The translations under genes were made by a program, and so were the position numbers. From the NCBI GenBank assembly GCA_002377605.1, contig DFQD01000042.1, forward strand, positions 1-8,806: DNA of 8,806 nucleotides, given 5' to 3'. Of this stretch, positions 1 through 6,363 are shown piece by piece (the stretch's first letter is position 1; every line of letters starts with the position of its first letter). The notes beneath the pieces were generated by a model. It was not told where the DNA came from. It worked only from the letters and a program-made list of their open reading frames with translations, and ran no database searches. Origin of the DNA: Gammaproteobacteria bacterium UBA3498. GTDB lineage: Bacteria > Pseudomonadota > Gammaproteobacteria > Pseudomonadales > Pseudohongiellaceae.

Positions 1-265
1 TGTGGGCATCGATTACGAAGTCGAGGGCACTTCGATCAACACCCGGCGTTTCTTGTGCTATAGCTGACCATCGTAAATCACTAGGTAACTTTATATCGCC
101 CTTTTCTAATGGGATTTCACCAGCCAATGCGCGAAATAAACTTGTTTTTCCGCATCCGTTTCTTCCAATGACACCAGTCCGTTGTCCCCTATGCAGCACA
201 AGGCTTACGTCTTGCAGTAGTACCTGATGCCCTCGCATGAGAGTGATATTTTGTAGTGAAATCAT
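1..265 (-). CDS. yheS: YheS-like ABC-F family ATPase, N-terminal part (cut by the window edge)
   Basis: The first 88 residues of an ABC-F protein are visible; the gene runs off the left edge. It starts at the ATG whose complement is at 263-265 with MISLQNITLMRGHQVLL. It carries Walker A GRNGCGKTS at residues 34-42 and a Q-loop glutamine in AQETPG near residue 71. The spacing and the phrases NGCGK, QETP and LDFVID closely follow E. coli YheS as I remember it. ABC-F proteins are soluble, have two ATPase domains and no membrane part, and the characterised members act on the ribosome; the exact role of YheS is not settled here. It is transcribed away from the response regulator gene. No clear Shine-Dalgarno site or minus-strand promoter was found ahead of it. 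Another ABC-F paralogue such as Uup is less likely, given the YheS-like start. Confidence 0.85.
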   Translation of the reverse strand, partial: MISLQNITLMRGHQVLLQDVSLVLHRGQRTGVIGRNGCGKTSLFRALAGEIPLEKGDIKLPSDLRWSAIAQETPGVDRSALDFVIDAH

Positions 266-313
266 TGGCGATATGTAAGATTTATCCTATCTTTGCGGCG
301 GCACATAATACTA

Positions 314-342
314 CAGAATTGATTTCGTCAGATTGAATTCGT
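314..342 (+). repeat. Tandem near-repeat upstream of the response regulator gene
   Basis: CAGAATTGATTTCGT (314-328) is followed without a gap by CAGATTGAATTCGT (329-342). The two copies match at 13 of 15 aligned positions with one gap. The shared ATTGA core recurs with a 14-base period, and TTGAATT appears again at 371-377. The repeat covers the -35 element and spacer of the proposed promoter. OmpR-family regulators usually bind direct repeats, so autoregulation by the neighbouring regulator is possible. The 14-base period is longer than the roughly 10-11 bases typical of that family. Confidence 0.45.
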
Positions 343-347
343 ACTAT
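319..347 (+). promoter_or_regulatory. Candidate sigma70 promoter of the two-component operon
   Basis: TTGATT (319-324) and TACTAT (342-347) are separated by exactly 17 bases. Each matches 4 of 6 consensus bases. Transcription would start near 354, leaving a leader of about 33 bases before the ATG at 387. The leader has no clear Shine-Dalgarno site. The match is moderate, and the tandem repeat at 314-342 overlaps it, consistent with a regulated rather than constitutive promoter. Confidence 0.45.
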
Positions 348-386
348 GGCAACCTTCCCCTAGAAATCTGTTGAATTATCCTGCCA

Positions 387-1085
387 ATGAAGCAAATTCT
401 AATCATTGATGATGACGAGAAACTTGGTCAGCTACTTACTCAGTATCTCGAGCGTTACGACATGAAAGTGCACGTGGCACTAGCACCGAGCAAGGGATTC
501 GATCTCATAAAGAAAGTGAAACCTGATTTGTTGATACTTGATGTTATGTTGCCGGAGAAAGATGGGTTCGAAATCTGCAGAGAGATCCGCGCTAAGTCTT
601 CCATCTATGGCCAATTACCAATCTTAATGCTAACAGCACACGCGGAAGTTACTGATAGAATTGTCGGACTAGAATTAGGCGCAGACGATTACCTACCGAA
701 ACCATTTGAACCCAGAGAACTTGTTGCACGTATTCACAATATTTTACGACGCAGCAGCGATGATCATTCTATTCGTGATATAAGACCAATTAATGGTTTA
801 GAAGTTGAAGTATCTCGTCGAGAGGTAAAGCTTGATGGTGGAATTCTCGACTTAACCACTATGGAATATGAATTGCTAATTTTGTTTATGCAGTTCCCTA
901 ATAAAACTTTTACCCGCGATGAATTAATGAATCGATTGCGTGGAATCGATGCTGAACTCTTCTCTCGAGCAGTAGACACTTTAGTCAGCCGCTTGCGACA
1001 CAAGTTAAAAGACACTTCAAAAACACCCAGGTTTATTAAAACTGTTTGGGGTCGTGGCTATACTTTTGTCGGCGAGCAATTATGA
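387..1085 (+). CDS. OmpR/PhoB-family response regulator
   Basis: A 232-residue two-domain regulator of the usual length for the family. The receiver domain (about residues 1-120) has the acidic pocket D8-D9-D10, the phospho-acceptor Asp52 in LILDVMLP, Thr83 in MLTA and Lys105 in YLPKPFEP. The C-terminal winged helix (about 135-230) has the recognition region RAVDTLVSRLRHKL and ends with the hallmark TVWGRGYTF. When phosphorylated by its kinase it should bind DNA and control transcription; the targets are unknown. It is followed immediately by a histidine kinase gene that overlaps its stop codon, so the two form one operon. The ATG at 387 is chosen because it directly precedes the KQILIIDDD strand that opens the receiver fold. 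The sequence does not allow a safe assignment to OmpR, CpxR or RstA, so no symbol is given. Confidence 0.95.
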   Translation: MKQILIIDDDEKLGQLLTQYLERYDMKVHVALAPSKGFDLIKKVKPDLLILDVMLPEKDGFEICREIRAKSSIYGQLPILMLTAHAEVTDRIVGLELGADDYLPKPFEPRELVARIHNILRRSSDDHSIRDIRPINGLEVEVSRREVKLDGGILDLTTMEYELLILFMQFPNKTFTRDELMNRLRGIDAELFSRAVDTLVSRLRHKLKDTSKTPRFIKTVWGRGYTFVGEQL

Positions 1086-2401
1086 CTACAATTGTTGAGC
1101 ACTTAAGAAAATCACTATTTTTTCGATTGTTAGCTATCTTCGGTGTAACAGTCGTGCTTTTCATCGTAATTATTTTCTTCTCTCTACAAACAATTAGCGA
1201 TGAGAGTGACGCCATCGAAACAATTCCCGACTACTTTACACGTAATATTGAATCTATTATTCAGGACATAGGTACTCCCCCCAATCTTGCCAATGCCATG
1301 CGGCTTGCCGAAGAGCTAGACTGGACCATCGACATTCGGAACCCAATCATGCAATGGAGTTCAGATGATCAAAACCGGCTTGATGTGGATGAAGCAATAT
1401 ATTCTGAATCGTTAACTAGTGATGCTGAGCTGCGCATAATTGCTGGTGAAGATATTATTCGGGTCCAGCGCGGTGGTTACGATTTTTTTATGTATCGTCG
1501 AGCTCAAAACACTAACAACCTTTTCATAATCTATGTCGGTGTTGCCATCGCCATCGGCATTTTGTTTCTCAACTATCTGTTGGTGAATCGCATGCTAGAT
1601 CCTGTAAGACTTCTGCGAAGAGGGGCTGAAAGAATCCAGAAAGGTGACTTGAGTTACCGTGTAAAGAGTAATCGCCAGGATGAACTGGGAGAATTAACAG
1701 AGTCCATTAACCACATGGCTGACTCATTGCAATCGATGCTAGAGGCTAAACGACAGTTATTAATGGCGATTAGTCACGAATTACGAACGCCGATTACCAA
1801 AGCCAAGTTGCGTATGGAATTTATGCCAGATAATGAAGAAAAGAATCAACTTAAAGAAGACATCGATGAGATTGACCTTCTAATCTCTGATCTCCTAGAG
1901 GCGGAACGGCTCAATAACGAACATGCAGTATTGGTTTCAGAGGCTGTGCCGCTAGCAGGATTTATTCAGGGTGTTACTGAACAGTTTTCAGGCTATGAAG
2001 CTGGTTTAACATTAAAGATGCCGGAAGAGGATCAGGAATTCACTATAGACAAGTTACGAGTGAGATTGCTTATCACCAATCTGCTGAATAACGCCATGCG
2101 TCATGGTCAAGAAAATCCCATTCAAATAAAAGTCAGTTTCGATGATGACAGAGGAATCATTGAGGTAATAGATAACGGCGAAGGAATATCAGAAGAGCAT
2201 CTATCGCAAATCAGTGAACCCTTTTACCGTGCCGACAGTTCTCGCCAACGCAACACCGGTGGATTCGGTTTAGGACTTTATCTTTGTAGGCTTATTGCCC
2301 AAGCTCACGGCGGTGAAATGATTATCGCCAGTGAAATCGCTGAGGGAACTCACATTACTGTAAATCTACCTCGCCACCCTCCACTCTCAGAGGCTGAGTA
2401 G
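1082..2401 (+). CDS. Membrane sensor histidine kinase, partner of the upstream regulator
   Basis: The start at 1082 gives 439 residues and overlaps the regulator's TGA as ATGA, which implies translational coupling. The frame is open further upstream, but that 12-residue extension lies inside the regulator gene and puts odd residues before a normal kinase N-terminus. Order of parts: membrane segment about 16-36, periplasmic sensor about 37-145, second membrane segment about 146-168, HAMP linker about 169-220, dimerisation helix with phospho-acceptor His232 in AISHELRTPITK, then the ATPase domain with the N box NLLNNAMRHG (333-342), the G1 box DNGEG (364-368) and FGLGL (395-399). It is expected to autophosphorylate and pass phosphate to Asp52 of the regulator. 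The sensor domain is short, rich in acidic residues and matches no ligand-binding fold that I recognise. The EnvZ/RstB/CpxA type is the general class. Its stop lies 6 bases from the stop of the converging gldG-like gene. Confidence 0.95.
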   Translation: MTTIVEHLRKSLFFRLLAIFGVTVVLFIVIIFFSLQTISDESDAIETIPDYFTRNIESIIQDIGTPPNLANAMRLAEELDWTIDIRNPIMQWSSDDQNRLDVDEAIYSESLTSDAELRIIAGEDIIRVQRGGYDFFMYRRAQNTNNLFIIYVGVAIAIGILFLNYLLVNRMLDPVRLLRRGAERIQKGDLSYRVKSNRQDELGELTESINHMADSLQSMLEAKRQLLMAISHELRTPITKAKLRMEFMPDNEEKNQLKEDIDEIDLLISDLLEAERLNNEHAVLVSEAVPLAGFIQGVTEQFSGYEAGLTLKMPEEDQEFTIDKLRVRLLITNLLNNAMRHGQENPIQIKVSFDDDRGIIEVIDNGEGISEEHLSQISEPFYRADSSRQRNTGGFGLGLYLCRLIAQAHGGEMIIASEIAEGTHITVNLPRHPPLSEAE

Positions 2402-2407
2402 TCCTAT

Positions 2408-4417
2408 TTATCTGGCTGTTTTGCGCCTTTGCGCACGTAGCAGGTGTGCAACCAAAACAAAGATCGTTAGTAAAATTGGAATCAAGGCTGTATTAGCAGC
2501 TTTTAGATTAGTGCCAAGACGTTCAATGTCTTCCGTTAATTGAAAACGCACATCTCTCAAGCGACGACGGGTTTCCAGCATCTCTGCGTTGAATTGATCG
2601 ATCTCTGCCTGGATTTCAGGAGTAAGTTCCCCTATTAGATTACCCTCTTCGTCCTGATTCAACTGTGCCAGCTCAGCTTCGGTTGCGGCAAGACTATCAA
2701 GCAGTTCTGACTCTTCCTCCCGTAGACGGTCATCTGCCTGGCGCTGTAAATCCAGCACCCGGGTAAAGGGTCGCGAATAACGCCCGCGACTGCGGATGCT
2801 TGAAAGATCAGCACCACCACTTAAATTTTCTATGGCATTGATGACAATATCACCATTGTTGGCGAAAGGCTGCGGAATACGTTGACCAAGGAACTGAGAT
2901 ACCTGAACCCACATGCGGTCAGATAGAACATCGGTGTCAGCAAAGGCGACGATACTAACTACACTACTTGAACCGGCAATATGTTCCGGAAAGGGTTCTT
3001 CTTCTGATTCCATATTGTCTTCGCTGGCTGCGACTTCATCTACAGAACTATCTTCTGCAACTTCTAATTCCGTCGTTGAATCTTCCGCTTCTAATCCGAT
3101 AGTTGCTTCTTCACTTTCTTCCTCAACCATTGGACGCCCTTCAGGGAATGCACTTTCGATGATGCCGCTGACCCGCGCCGCAATTACAAAACTCTGTTCC
3201 ACAGATTCAAACTCGTCGAATAATACCGATGGATCAGAAACGCTTTCAACGAAAGCACGATCCATTAACATGGCATCCTCAGATGAAACGATAAGTGGTT
3301 CAAAGTCAGTGCTGCTCCCTTCTATTTCAGCAATTGCGCCCGAGGAAGAGAAGTTAATAGTTTCAAGACCATTAGTGATTATGTCGTCTTGCGTTAGGAA
3401 ATTCCGCTGCACACCTAACATGCCAAGATGTGGAACCGGGCGTTGTCCCTGACCCATCATGACTCGCAATGCCAGTTGGTTGTCCGCTAATACCTTGCTG
3501 TTATCGAATTCAATGCCCCAAGCTTCTAAAAGCCCGGGCAATTCAGAACTCATTCCAGCAGGAATCAAGTTACCCTGTGGTGACCGACTCACCATAGAAT
3601 CCGCATTGGGATCTAGAAATAACAAAGTCGAACCGCCGCGCACTACAAACTGATCGATGGCATACAACATCTGCTCCGACAAACTTTGGGGATGTACGAT
3701 CATCAAGACGTCTATTTCCTCATCTATGGTATCACCAGTGATATCAACCCTCTGTACTTCGTAGATCTGTCGAATCAGATCCATGATCATCCACTGTTGG
3801 GTACCTTGCCCAGAAAGTGGATCGAATCCGCCGTCTAAATCTAACTCAGTAACCAAGCCGATTACGAAGCGATCTGGATTGTCTACTTGGGTAATGAGTT
3901 TCATGAACTCATACTCCAGGAATTCTTCCTGATCCGGGCGAATTAATGGCATGGTTTCCGAAGTTCGCATCTGGAATGGAACTTCCGCTTCAGCATCCTG
4001 TAACACTACTAATCCAAAATAGACCCCCTCACCCCCTTGGGTAACAGGTACAGCACGAATGCCATATTGATTGGCCAGGTCCTCTTCTTCAGAGAATGGT
4101 TCTGGATCGATAACACTCAAACGCAGATTGCCATTACTGGCAATTACGATTTCCTGTAACAATTCCTGGACTCGATTGCCGTAGCTTCGTATTTGAGGGA
4201 TATCTTCTGTTGCCGAATCCGAGTAGAAAAACATTATCTCTATAGGCTGCTGTATGTTCGAAACAATATTGCGCGTGCCATCTGATAAGGTATAGAGATT
4301 ATCTTCAGTTAAATCTATACGCAGGCTTGGCAAAAAACTAATTAGCAAAACACCGAACAATAAGCTAACGGCAATTGCAGCGAGACCGAAGGATGAGAAA
4401 AGTGACTTAGGGTTCAT
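2408..4417 (-). CDS. GldG-like ABC transporter auxiliary protein, anchored at both ends
   Basis: A 669-residue protein of the GldG/ABC_transp_aux type. An N-terminal membrane helix (about 10-30) is followed by the family's typical DLTEDNLYTLSDGTRNI (35-51), an extracytoplasmic region with GGSTLLFLDPNAD (261-273), the conserved FADTDVLSDR (492-501) and FANNGDIVINAIENLSGG (518-535), a coiled-coil stretch (about 556-640) and a C-terminal helix (about 642-660) with a basic tail RAQRRKTAR. Residues 430-478 form an acidic, Ser/Thr/Val-rich, probably disordered insert. It lies last in an operon with an ABC permease and ATPase, 12 bases after the permease stop. Its start is backed by AAGGAGG six bases before the ATG. 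In Bacteroidetes GldG works with GldA and GldF in gliding; in proteobacteria the substrate and role of this set are unknown, and I do not infer gliding here. The usual DUF4340 gene does not follow. Confidence 0.88.
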   Translation of the reverse strand: MNPKSLFSSFGLAAIAVSLLFGVLLISFLPSLRIDLTEDNLYTLSDGTRNIVSNIQQPIEIMFFYSDSATEDIPQIRSYGNRVQELLQEIVIASNGNLRLSVIDPEPFSEEEDLANQYGIRAVPVTQGGEGVYFGLVVLQDAEAEVPFQMRTSETMPLIRPDQEEFLEYEFMKLITQVDNPDRFVIGLVTELDLDGGFDPLSGQGTQQWMIMDLIRQIYEVQRVDITGDTIDEEIDVLMIVHPQSLSEQMLYAIDQFVVRGGSTLLFLDPNADSMVSRSPQGNLIPAGMSSELPGLLEAWGIEFDNSKVLADNQLALRVMMGQGQRPVPHLGMLGVQRNFLTQDDIITNGLETINFSSSGAIAEIEGSSTDFEPLIVSSEDAMLMDRAFVESVSDPSVLFDEFESVEQSFVIAARVSGIIESAFPEGRPMVEEESEEATIGLEAEDSTTELEVAEDSSVDEVAASEDNMESEEEPFPEHIAGSSSVVSIVAFADTDVLSDRMWVQVSQFLGQRIPQPFANNGDIVINAIENLSGGADLSSIRSRGRYSRPFTRVLDLQRQADDRLREEESELLDSLAATEAELAQLNQDEEGNLIGELTPEIQAEIDQFNAEMLETRRRLRDVRFQLTEDIERLGTNLKAANTALIPILLTIFVLVAHLLRAQRRKTAR

Positions 4418-4429
4418 CTTATCCCTCCT

Positions 4430-5164
4430 TCAATTAGCTTTTTTCATTTCTATCACAATTGCACTGGCTAATAACCAGGCTGCGATAAAAACAGTGAAGT
4501 AAAGAAAATCACGAATGTCTAACACGCCTTTCGATATAGAATCGAAATGAGTCAGAAATCCCAAGGCAGCGAAAGCATCGACAATAAACTGCGGTAGCCA
4601 TGCCGGTAAGGCATTCAGCAGGATCGGTGAACCCATAATAACAAAGGTAAAACAAATCGAGACCGTTAAGATAAAAGCGATTACTGAGTTTTTTGTGCAG
4701 GCAGACATGCATGAGCCTATCGCCAGTAGCCCTCCAGCCATAAACCAGCTACCTATATAAGCAGCAAGAATTACCCCGTTGTCCGGATCACCCAGATAAT
4801 TAACCGTTAGCCAGATTGGAAAAGTTAGAGTCAGTGCTATTCCTGTCAAAACCCAAGCCGCCAGAAACTTACCAAGCACTGCTTCTGAAAGCTTGATTGG
4901 TAAGGTGAGCAGTAATTCTATAGTTCCCGTCTTCCTTTCATCTGCCCATAAAGTCATGGCAATGGCTGGTACCATAAACAAATACAACCAGGGATGAAAG
5001 CTAAAGAAAGGAAGCAAGTCGGCCTGACCACGCAAATAGAAACCGCCTATATCAAAAGTGAAAATACCATTGGTGATCAAAAATATAACGATAAAGATAT
5101 AAGCAAGCGGTGTTGCAAAGTAACCCACCAACTCTCTGCGAAAAATGATTCCTAGGTTCTTCAT
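4430..5164 (-). CDS. ABC-2 type permease, GldF-like
   Basis: A 244-residue polytopic protein with six likely membrane helices, at about 16-38, 54-73, 99-122, 131-152, 161-183 and 217-236. Two motifs place it with GldF-like permeases: WADERKTGTIELLLTLPI (73-90), the cytoplasmic loop typical of ABC-2 exporters, and LTHFDSISKGVLDIRDF (204-220) before the last helix. It should form the membrane channel of the complex with the ATPase encoded upstream and the GldG-like protein encoded downstream. Its ATG overlaps the ATPase stop by one base (TAATG), and a strong AAGGAGG lies six to eight bases before the ATG inside the end of the ATPase gene, so the two are translationally coupled. Length and topology are normal for the family. 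The transported substrate cannot be read from the sequence. Confidence 0.92.
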   Translation of the reverse strand: MKNLGIIFRRELVGYFATPLAYIFIVIFLITNGIFTFDIGGFYLRGQADLLPFFSFHPWLYLFMVPAIAMTLWADERKTGTIELLLTLPIKLSEAVLGKFLAAWVLTGIALTLTFPIWLTVNYLGDPDNGVILAAYIGSWFMAGGLLAIGSCMSACTKNSVIAFILTVSICFTFVIMGSPILLNALPAWLPQFIVDAFAALGFLTHFDSISKGVLDIRDFLYFTVFIAAWLLASAIVIEMKKAN

Positions 5165-6096
5165 TACTCTCCTCCTTGCGACTGCGAAGTAACAGAGCGA
5201 AAAACATCTTCTAACTGACCACGATTAACATGGAACTCTGTTACCGGCCATTGCTTTTTTTGTGCGATTTCTGAAACTTTAGAGAAGATTGAATCGTTAT
5301 TACTTGCAAGAATTGTAAAACTGTTTTCTTCGTTTTCCTTTACTACGCCTCCAATGCCGGAAACTCCTTGCAGATCACTTGCTAAATCGTAGTCCTGAGT
5401 TAAGCGCACACTTATTGCATGATGATACATTGATTTTTCTTCCAGCTCTGCCGGCGTGCCATCTGCAACAATTATTCCTTCATCTATAATTATGGCTCGT
5501 GTACAAACTGCAGTGACTTCTTCAAGGATATGAGTAGAAATAACAACGATCTTGTCTTTGGCAAGATTTTTAATTAATTCTCTAACATGATGTTTCTGAT
5601 TAGGATCGAGCCCATCAGTCGGCTCGTCGAGAATCAACACTTTTGGATCATGCATTATGGCCTGGGCTAACCCGACCCGTCTTTTAAAACCCTTCGATAG
5701 AGTTTCAATAGTTTGCTGTTCAACGGATTCGAGTTCTACTTCTTTTATAACATGTTGAACACGGGCCACAATCTCTTCGCCACGATATCCTCTAATCTCA
5801 GCAATGAAATTTAGGAACTCGAGGGTAGTCATGTCGCCATAGGATGGTGCACCCTCTGGCAAGTAACCAATCAGCGCTTTTGCCTCGATTGAATTCTGGG
5901 TAATGTCAAAGCCATCTACCGTCACCGATCCTGCGGAAGGAGAAAGAAAGCCAGTGATTACTTTCATGGTGGTAGATTTGCCTGCACCGTTTGGCCCCAG
6001 AAAGCCCAAAACTTCACCTTCTGCAACATTAAAACTAAGATCATCTACAGCGGTAAATTGGTCGAATTTTTTTGTCAGGTGACTTATTTCAATCAT
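5164..6096 (-). CDS. ABC transporter ATPase, GldA-like
   Basis: A 310-residue nucleotide-binding protein. Walker A is GPNGAGKST (34-42), the signature is LSKGFKRRV (133-141), Walker B is VLILDEPT (153-160), the D-loop is GLDP (162-165) and the switch histidine is His189 in ISTHILEE. The Q-loop position reads YLPEGAP, with Glu81 where many ABC ATPases have Gln; this and LSKGF are usual for the GldA/DrrA-like group, so they are not defects. About 90 C-terminal residues form the extra domain common in this group. It powers the permease encoded next. The ATG at 6096 is preferred over an upstream in-frame TTG at 6189 for three reasons: MIEISHLTKKF is the normal family start, AGAAGGA lies 11 bases before it, and the TTG overlaps the -10 box of the operon promoter. 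First gene of the operon. Confidence 0.93.
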   Translation of the reverse strand: MIEISHLTKKFDQFTAVDDLSFNVAEGEVLGFLGPNGAGKSTTMKVITGFLSPSAGSVTVDGFDITQNSIEAKALIGYLPEGAPSYGDMTTLEFLNFIAEIRGYRGEEIVARVQHVIKEVELESVEQQTIETLSKGFKRRVGLAQAIMHDPKVLILDEPTDGLDPNQKHHVRELIKNLAKDKIVVISTHILEEVTAVCTRAIIIDEGIIVADGTPAELEEKSMYHHAISVRLTQDYDLASDLQGVSGIGGVVKENEENSFTILASNNDSIFSKVSEIAQKKQWPVTEFHVNRGQLEDVFRSVTSQSQGGE

Positions 6097-6107
6097 CTGT
6101 CTGATAA

Positions 6108-6114
6108 TCCTTCT
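6108..6114 (-). promoter_or_regulatory. Ribosome binding site deciding the ATPase start
   Basis: Read on the minus strand, AGAAGGA lies 11 bases before the ATG at 6096. The spacing is slightly long, but nothing comparable precedes the in-frame TTG at 6189. It supports the shorter, 310-residue ATPase. Confidence 0.6.
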
Positions 6115-6136
6115 AGCAGCTAGCCAGTAATCTAAG

Positions 6137-6159
6137 AAAAAAGTGCCTGCCGGAAGCAC
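6137..6159 (-). terminator. Terminator-like hairpin in the leader of the ABC operon (possible attenuator)
   Basis: Read on the minus strand, GTGCTT pairs with AGGCAC (six pairs including one G-U) around the five-base loop CCGGC, and six T follow directly (complement of 6137-6142). A run of five A just before the stem could extend the pairing. The form is that of a short intrinsic terminator. It lies between the proposed promoter (start near 6182) and the ATPase ATG at 6096, so it would act inside the operon's own leader rather than at the end of a gene. No converging gene needs a terminator here. On the plus strand the T run is separated from the stem by two bases, so it is weaker in that direction. 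Confidence 0.45.
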
Positions 6160-6188
6160 GATTTTTCCCTGTAAAAATGTGATCGGCA

Positions 6189-6217
6189 AATATAAAGTGC
6201 TTAATTTTAATTTTCAA
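6189..6217 (-). promoter_or_regulatory. Strong sigma70 promoter of the ABC operon
   Basis: Read on the minus strand, TTGAAA (complement of 6212-6217) and TATATT (complement of 6189-6194) are 17 bases apart, and each matches 5 of 6 consensus bases. The spacer is AT-rich. Transcription would start near 6182, giving an 86-base leader that contains the terminator-like hairpin at 6137-6159. Left-arm bases 6226-6241 of the inverted repeat lie just upstream of the -35 box. Confidence 0.7.
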
Positions 6218-6225
6218 GATTGGTG

Positions 6226-6310
6226 GCAATAAATCACAGCCACCGTAATTATTGGGATGTGAACACAACCCAAGACTTACAACCGGATACTGATGGGCTG
6301 TGTTTATTGC
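6226..6310. repeat. Long inverted repeat between the two divergent promoters
   Basis: GCAATAAATCACAGCC at 6226-6241 is the reverse complement of GGCTGTGTTTATTGC at 6296-6310, except for one missing base. That is 15 of 16 positions, with 54 bases between the arms. Each arm reads GGCTGTG(A)TTTATTGC toward its own divergent gene. The left arm ends 8 bases upstream of the minus-strand -35 box; the right arm covers the -35 region of the lptM promoter. It may be a pair of binding sites for one regulator, or the ends of a very small palindromic element. No flanking target duplication is evident. Confidence 0.6.
6252..6273. promoter_or_regulatory. 22-bp palindrome, operator-like
   Basis: TTGGGATGTG and CACAACCCAA flank a central AA. 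The arms pair at nine of ten positions (the fifth from the centre is A-A). It sits inside the longer inverted repeat and between the two divergent promoters. Its size and symmetry fit a dimeric repressor or activator site. It is not a CRP site, because TGTG and CACA are only two bases apart. The regulator is unknown. Confidence 0.5.
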
Positions 6311-6315
6311 AGGTT

Positions 6316-6333
6316 GAGCGGTATAATCCGCTC
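6316..6333 (+). promoter_or_regulatory. Promoter of lptM-lysA-dapF: TATAAT inside a perfect dyad
   Basis: A perfect -10 box TATAAT (6322-6327) is flanked by GAGCGG and CCGCTC, which are exact reverse complements. The -35 position 17 bases upstream (6299-6304, TGTGTT) fits the consensus poorly and falls in the right arm of the long inverted repeat. Transcription would start near 6334, about 30 bases before the lptM ATG. A good -10 with a poor -35 suggests help from an activator; the dyad could also be a repressor site or form a small hairpin. Confidence 0.55.
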
Positions 6334-6363
6334 CTCTCGAAACGTTAGAAACAAGTGAAGTCC

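Noticed and set aside
764..1015. Minus-strand open frame within the response regulator gene, and similar ones at 3459-3653, 4509-4712 and 6641-6889
   Set aside because: All lie wholly opposite or within firmly identified genes, show no protein family features and have no ribosome binding sites.
1046..1081. 12-residue upstream extension of the histidine kinase
   Set aside because: It lies inside the regulator gene. The ATGA overlap at 1082 is the usual arrangement for coupled two-component genes.
2386..2398. Small hairpin CTCAG-AGG-CTGAG at the end of the kinase gene
   Set aside because: The stem is only five pairs and neither strand has a T run after it, so it is not a credible intrinsic terminator.
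2913..3452. Plus-strand 179-codon open frame opposite the gldG-like gene
   Set aside because: It is the serine-rich mirror of the acidic segment and surrounding coding sequence; no family motif and no ribosome site.
6097..6189. 31-residue N-terminal extension of the ATPase from a TTG at 6189
   Set aside because: The TTG overlaps the -10 box, and the extension lacks family residues. The ATG at 6096 has a Shine-Dalgarno site and a normal start.
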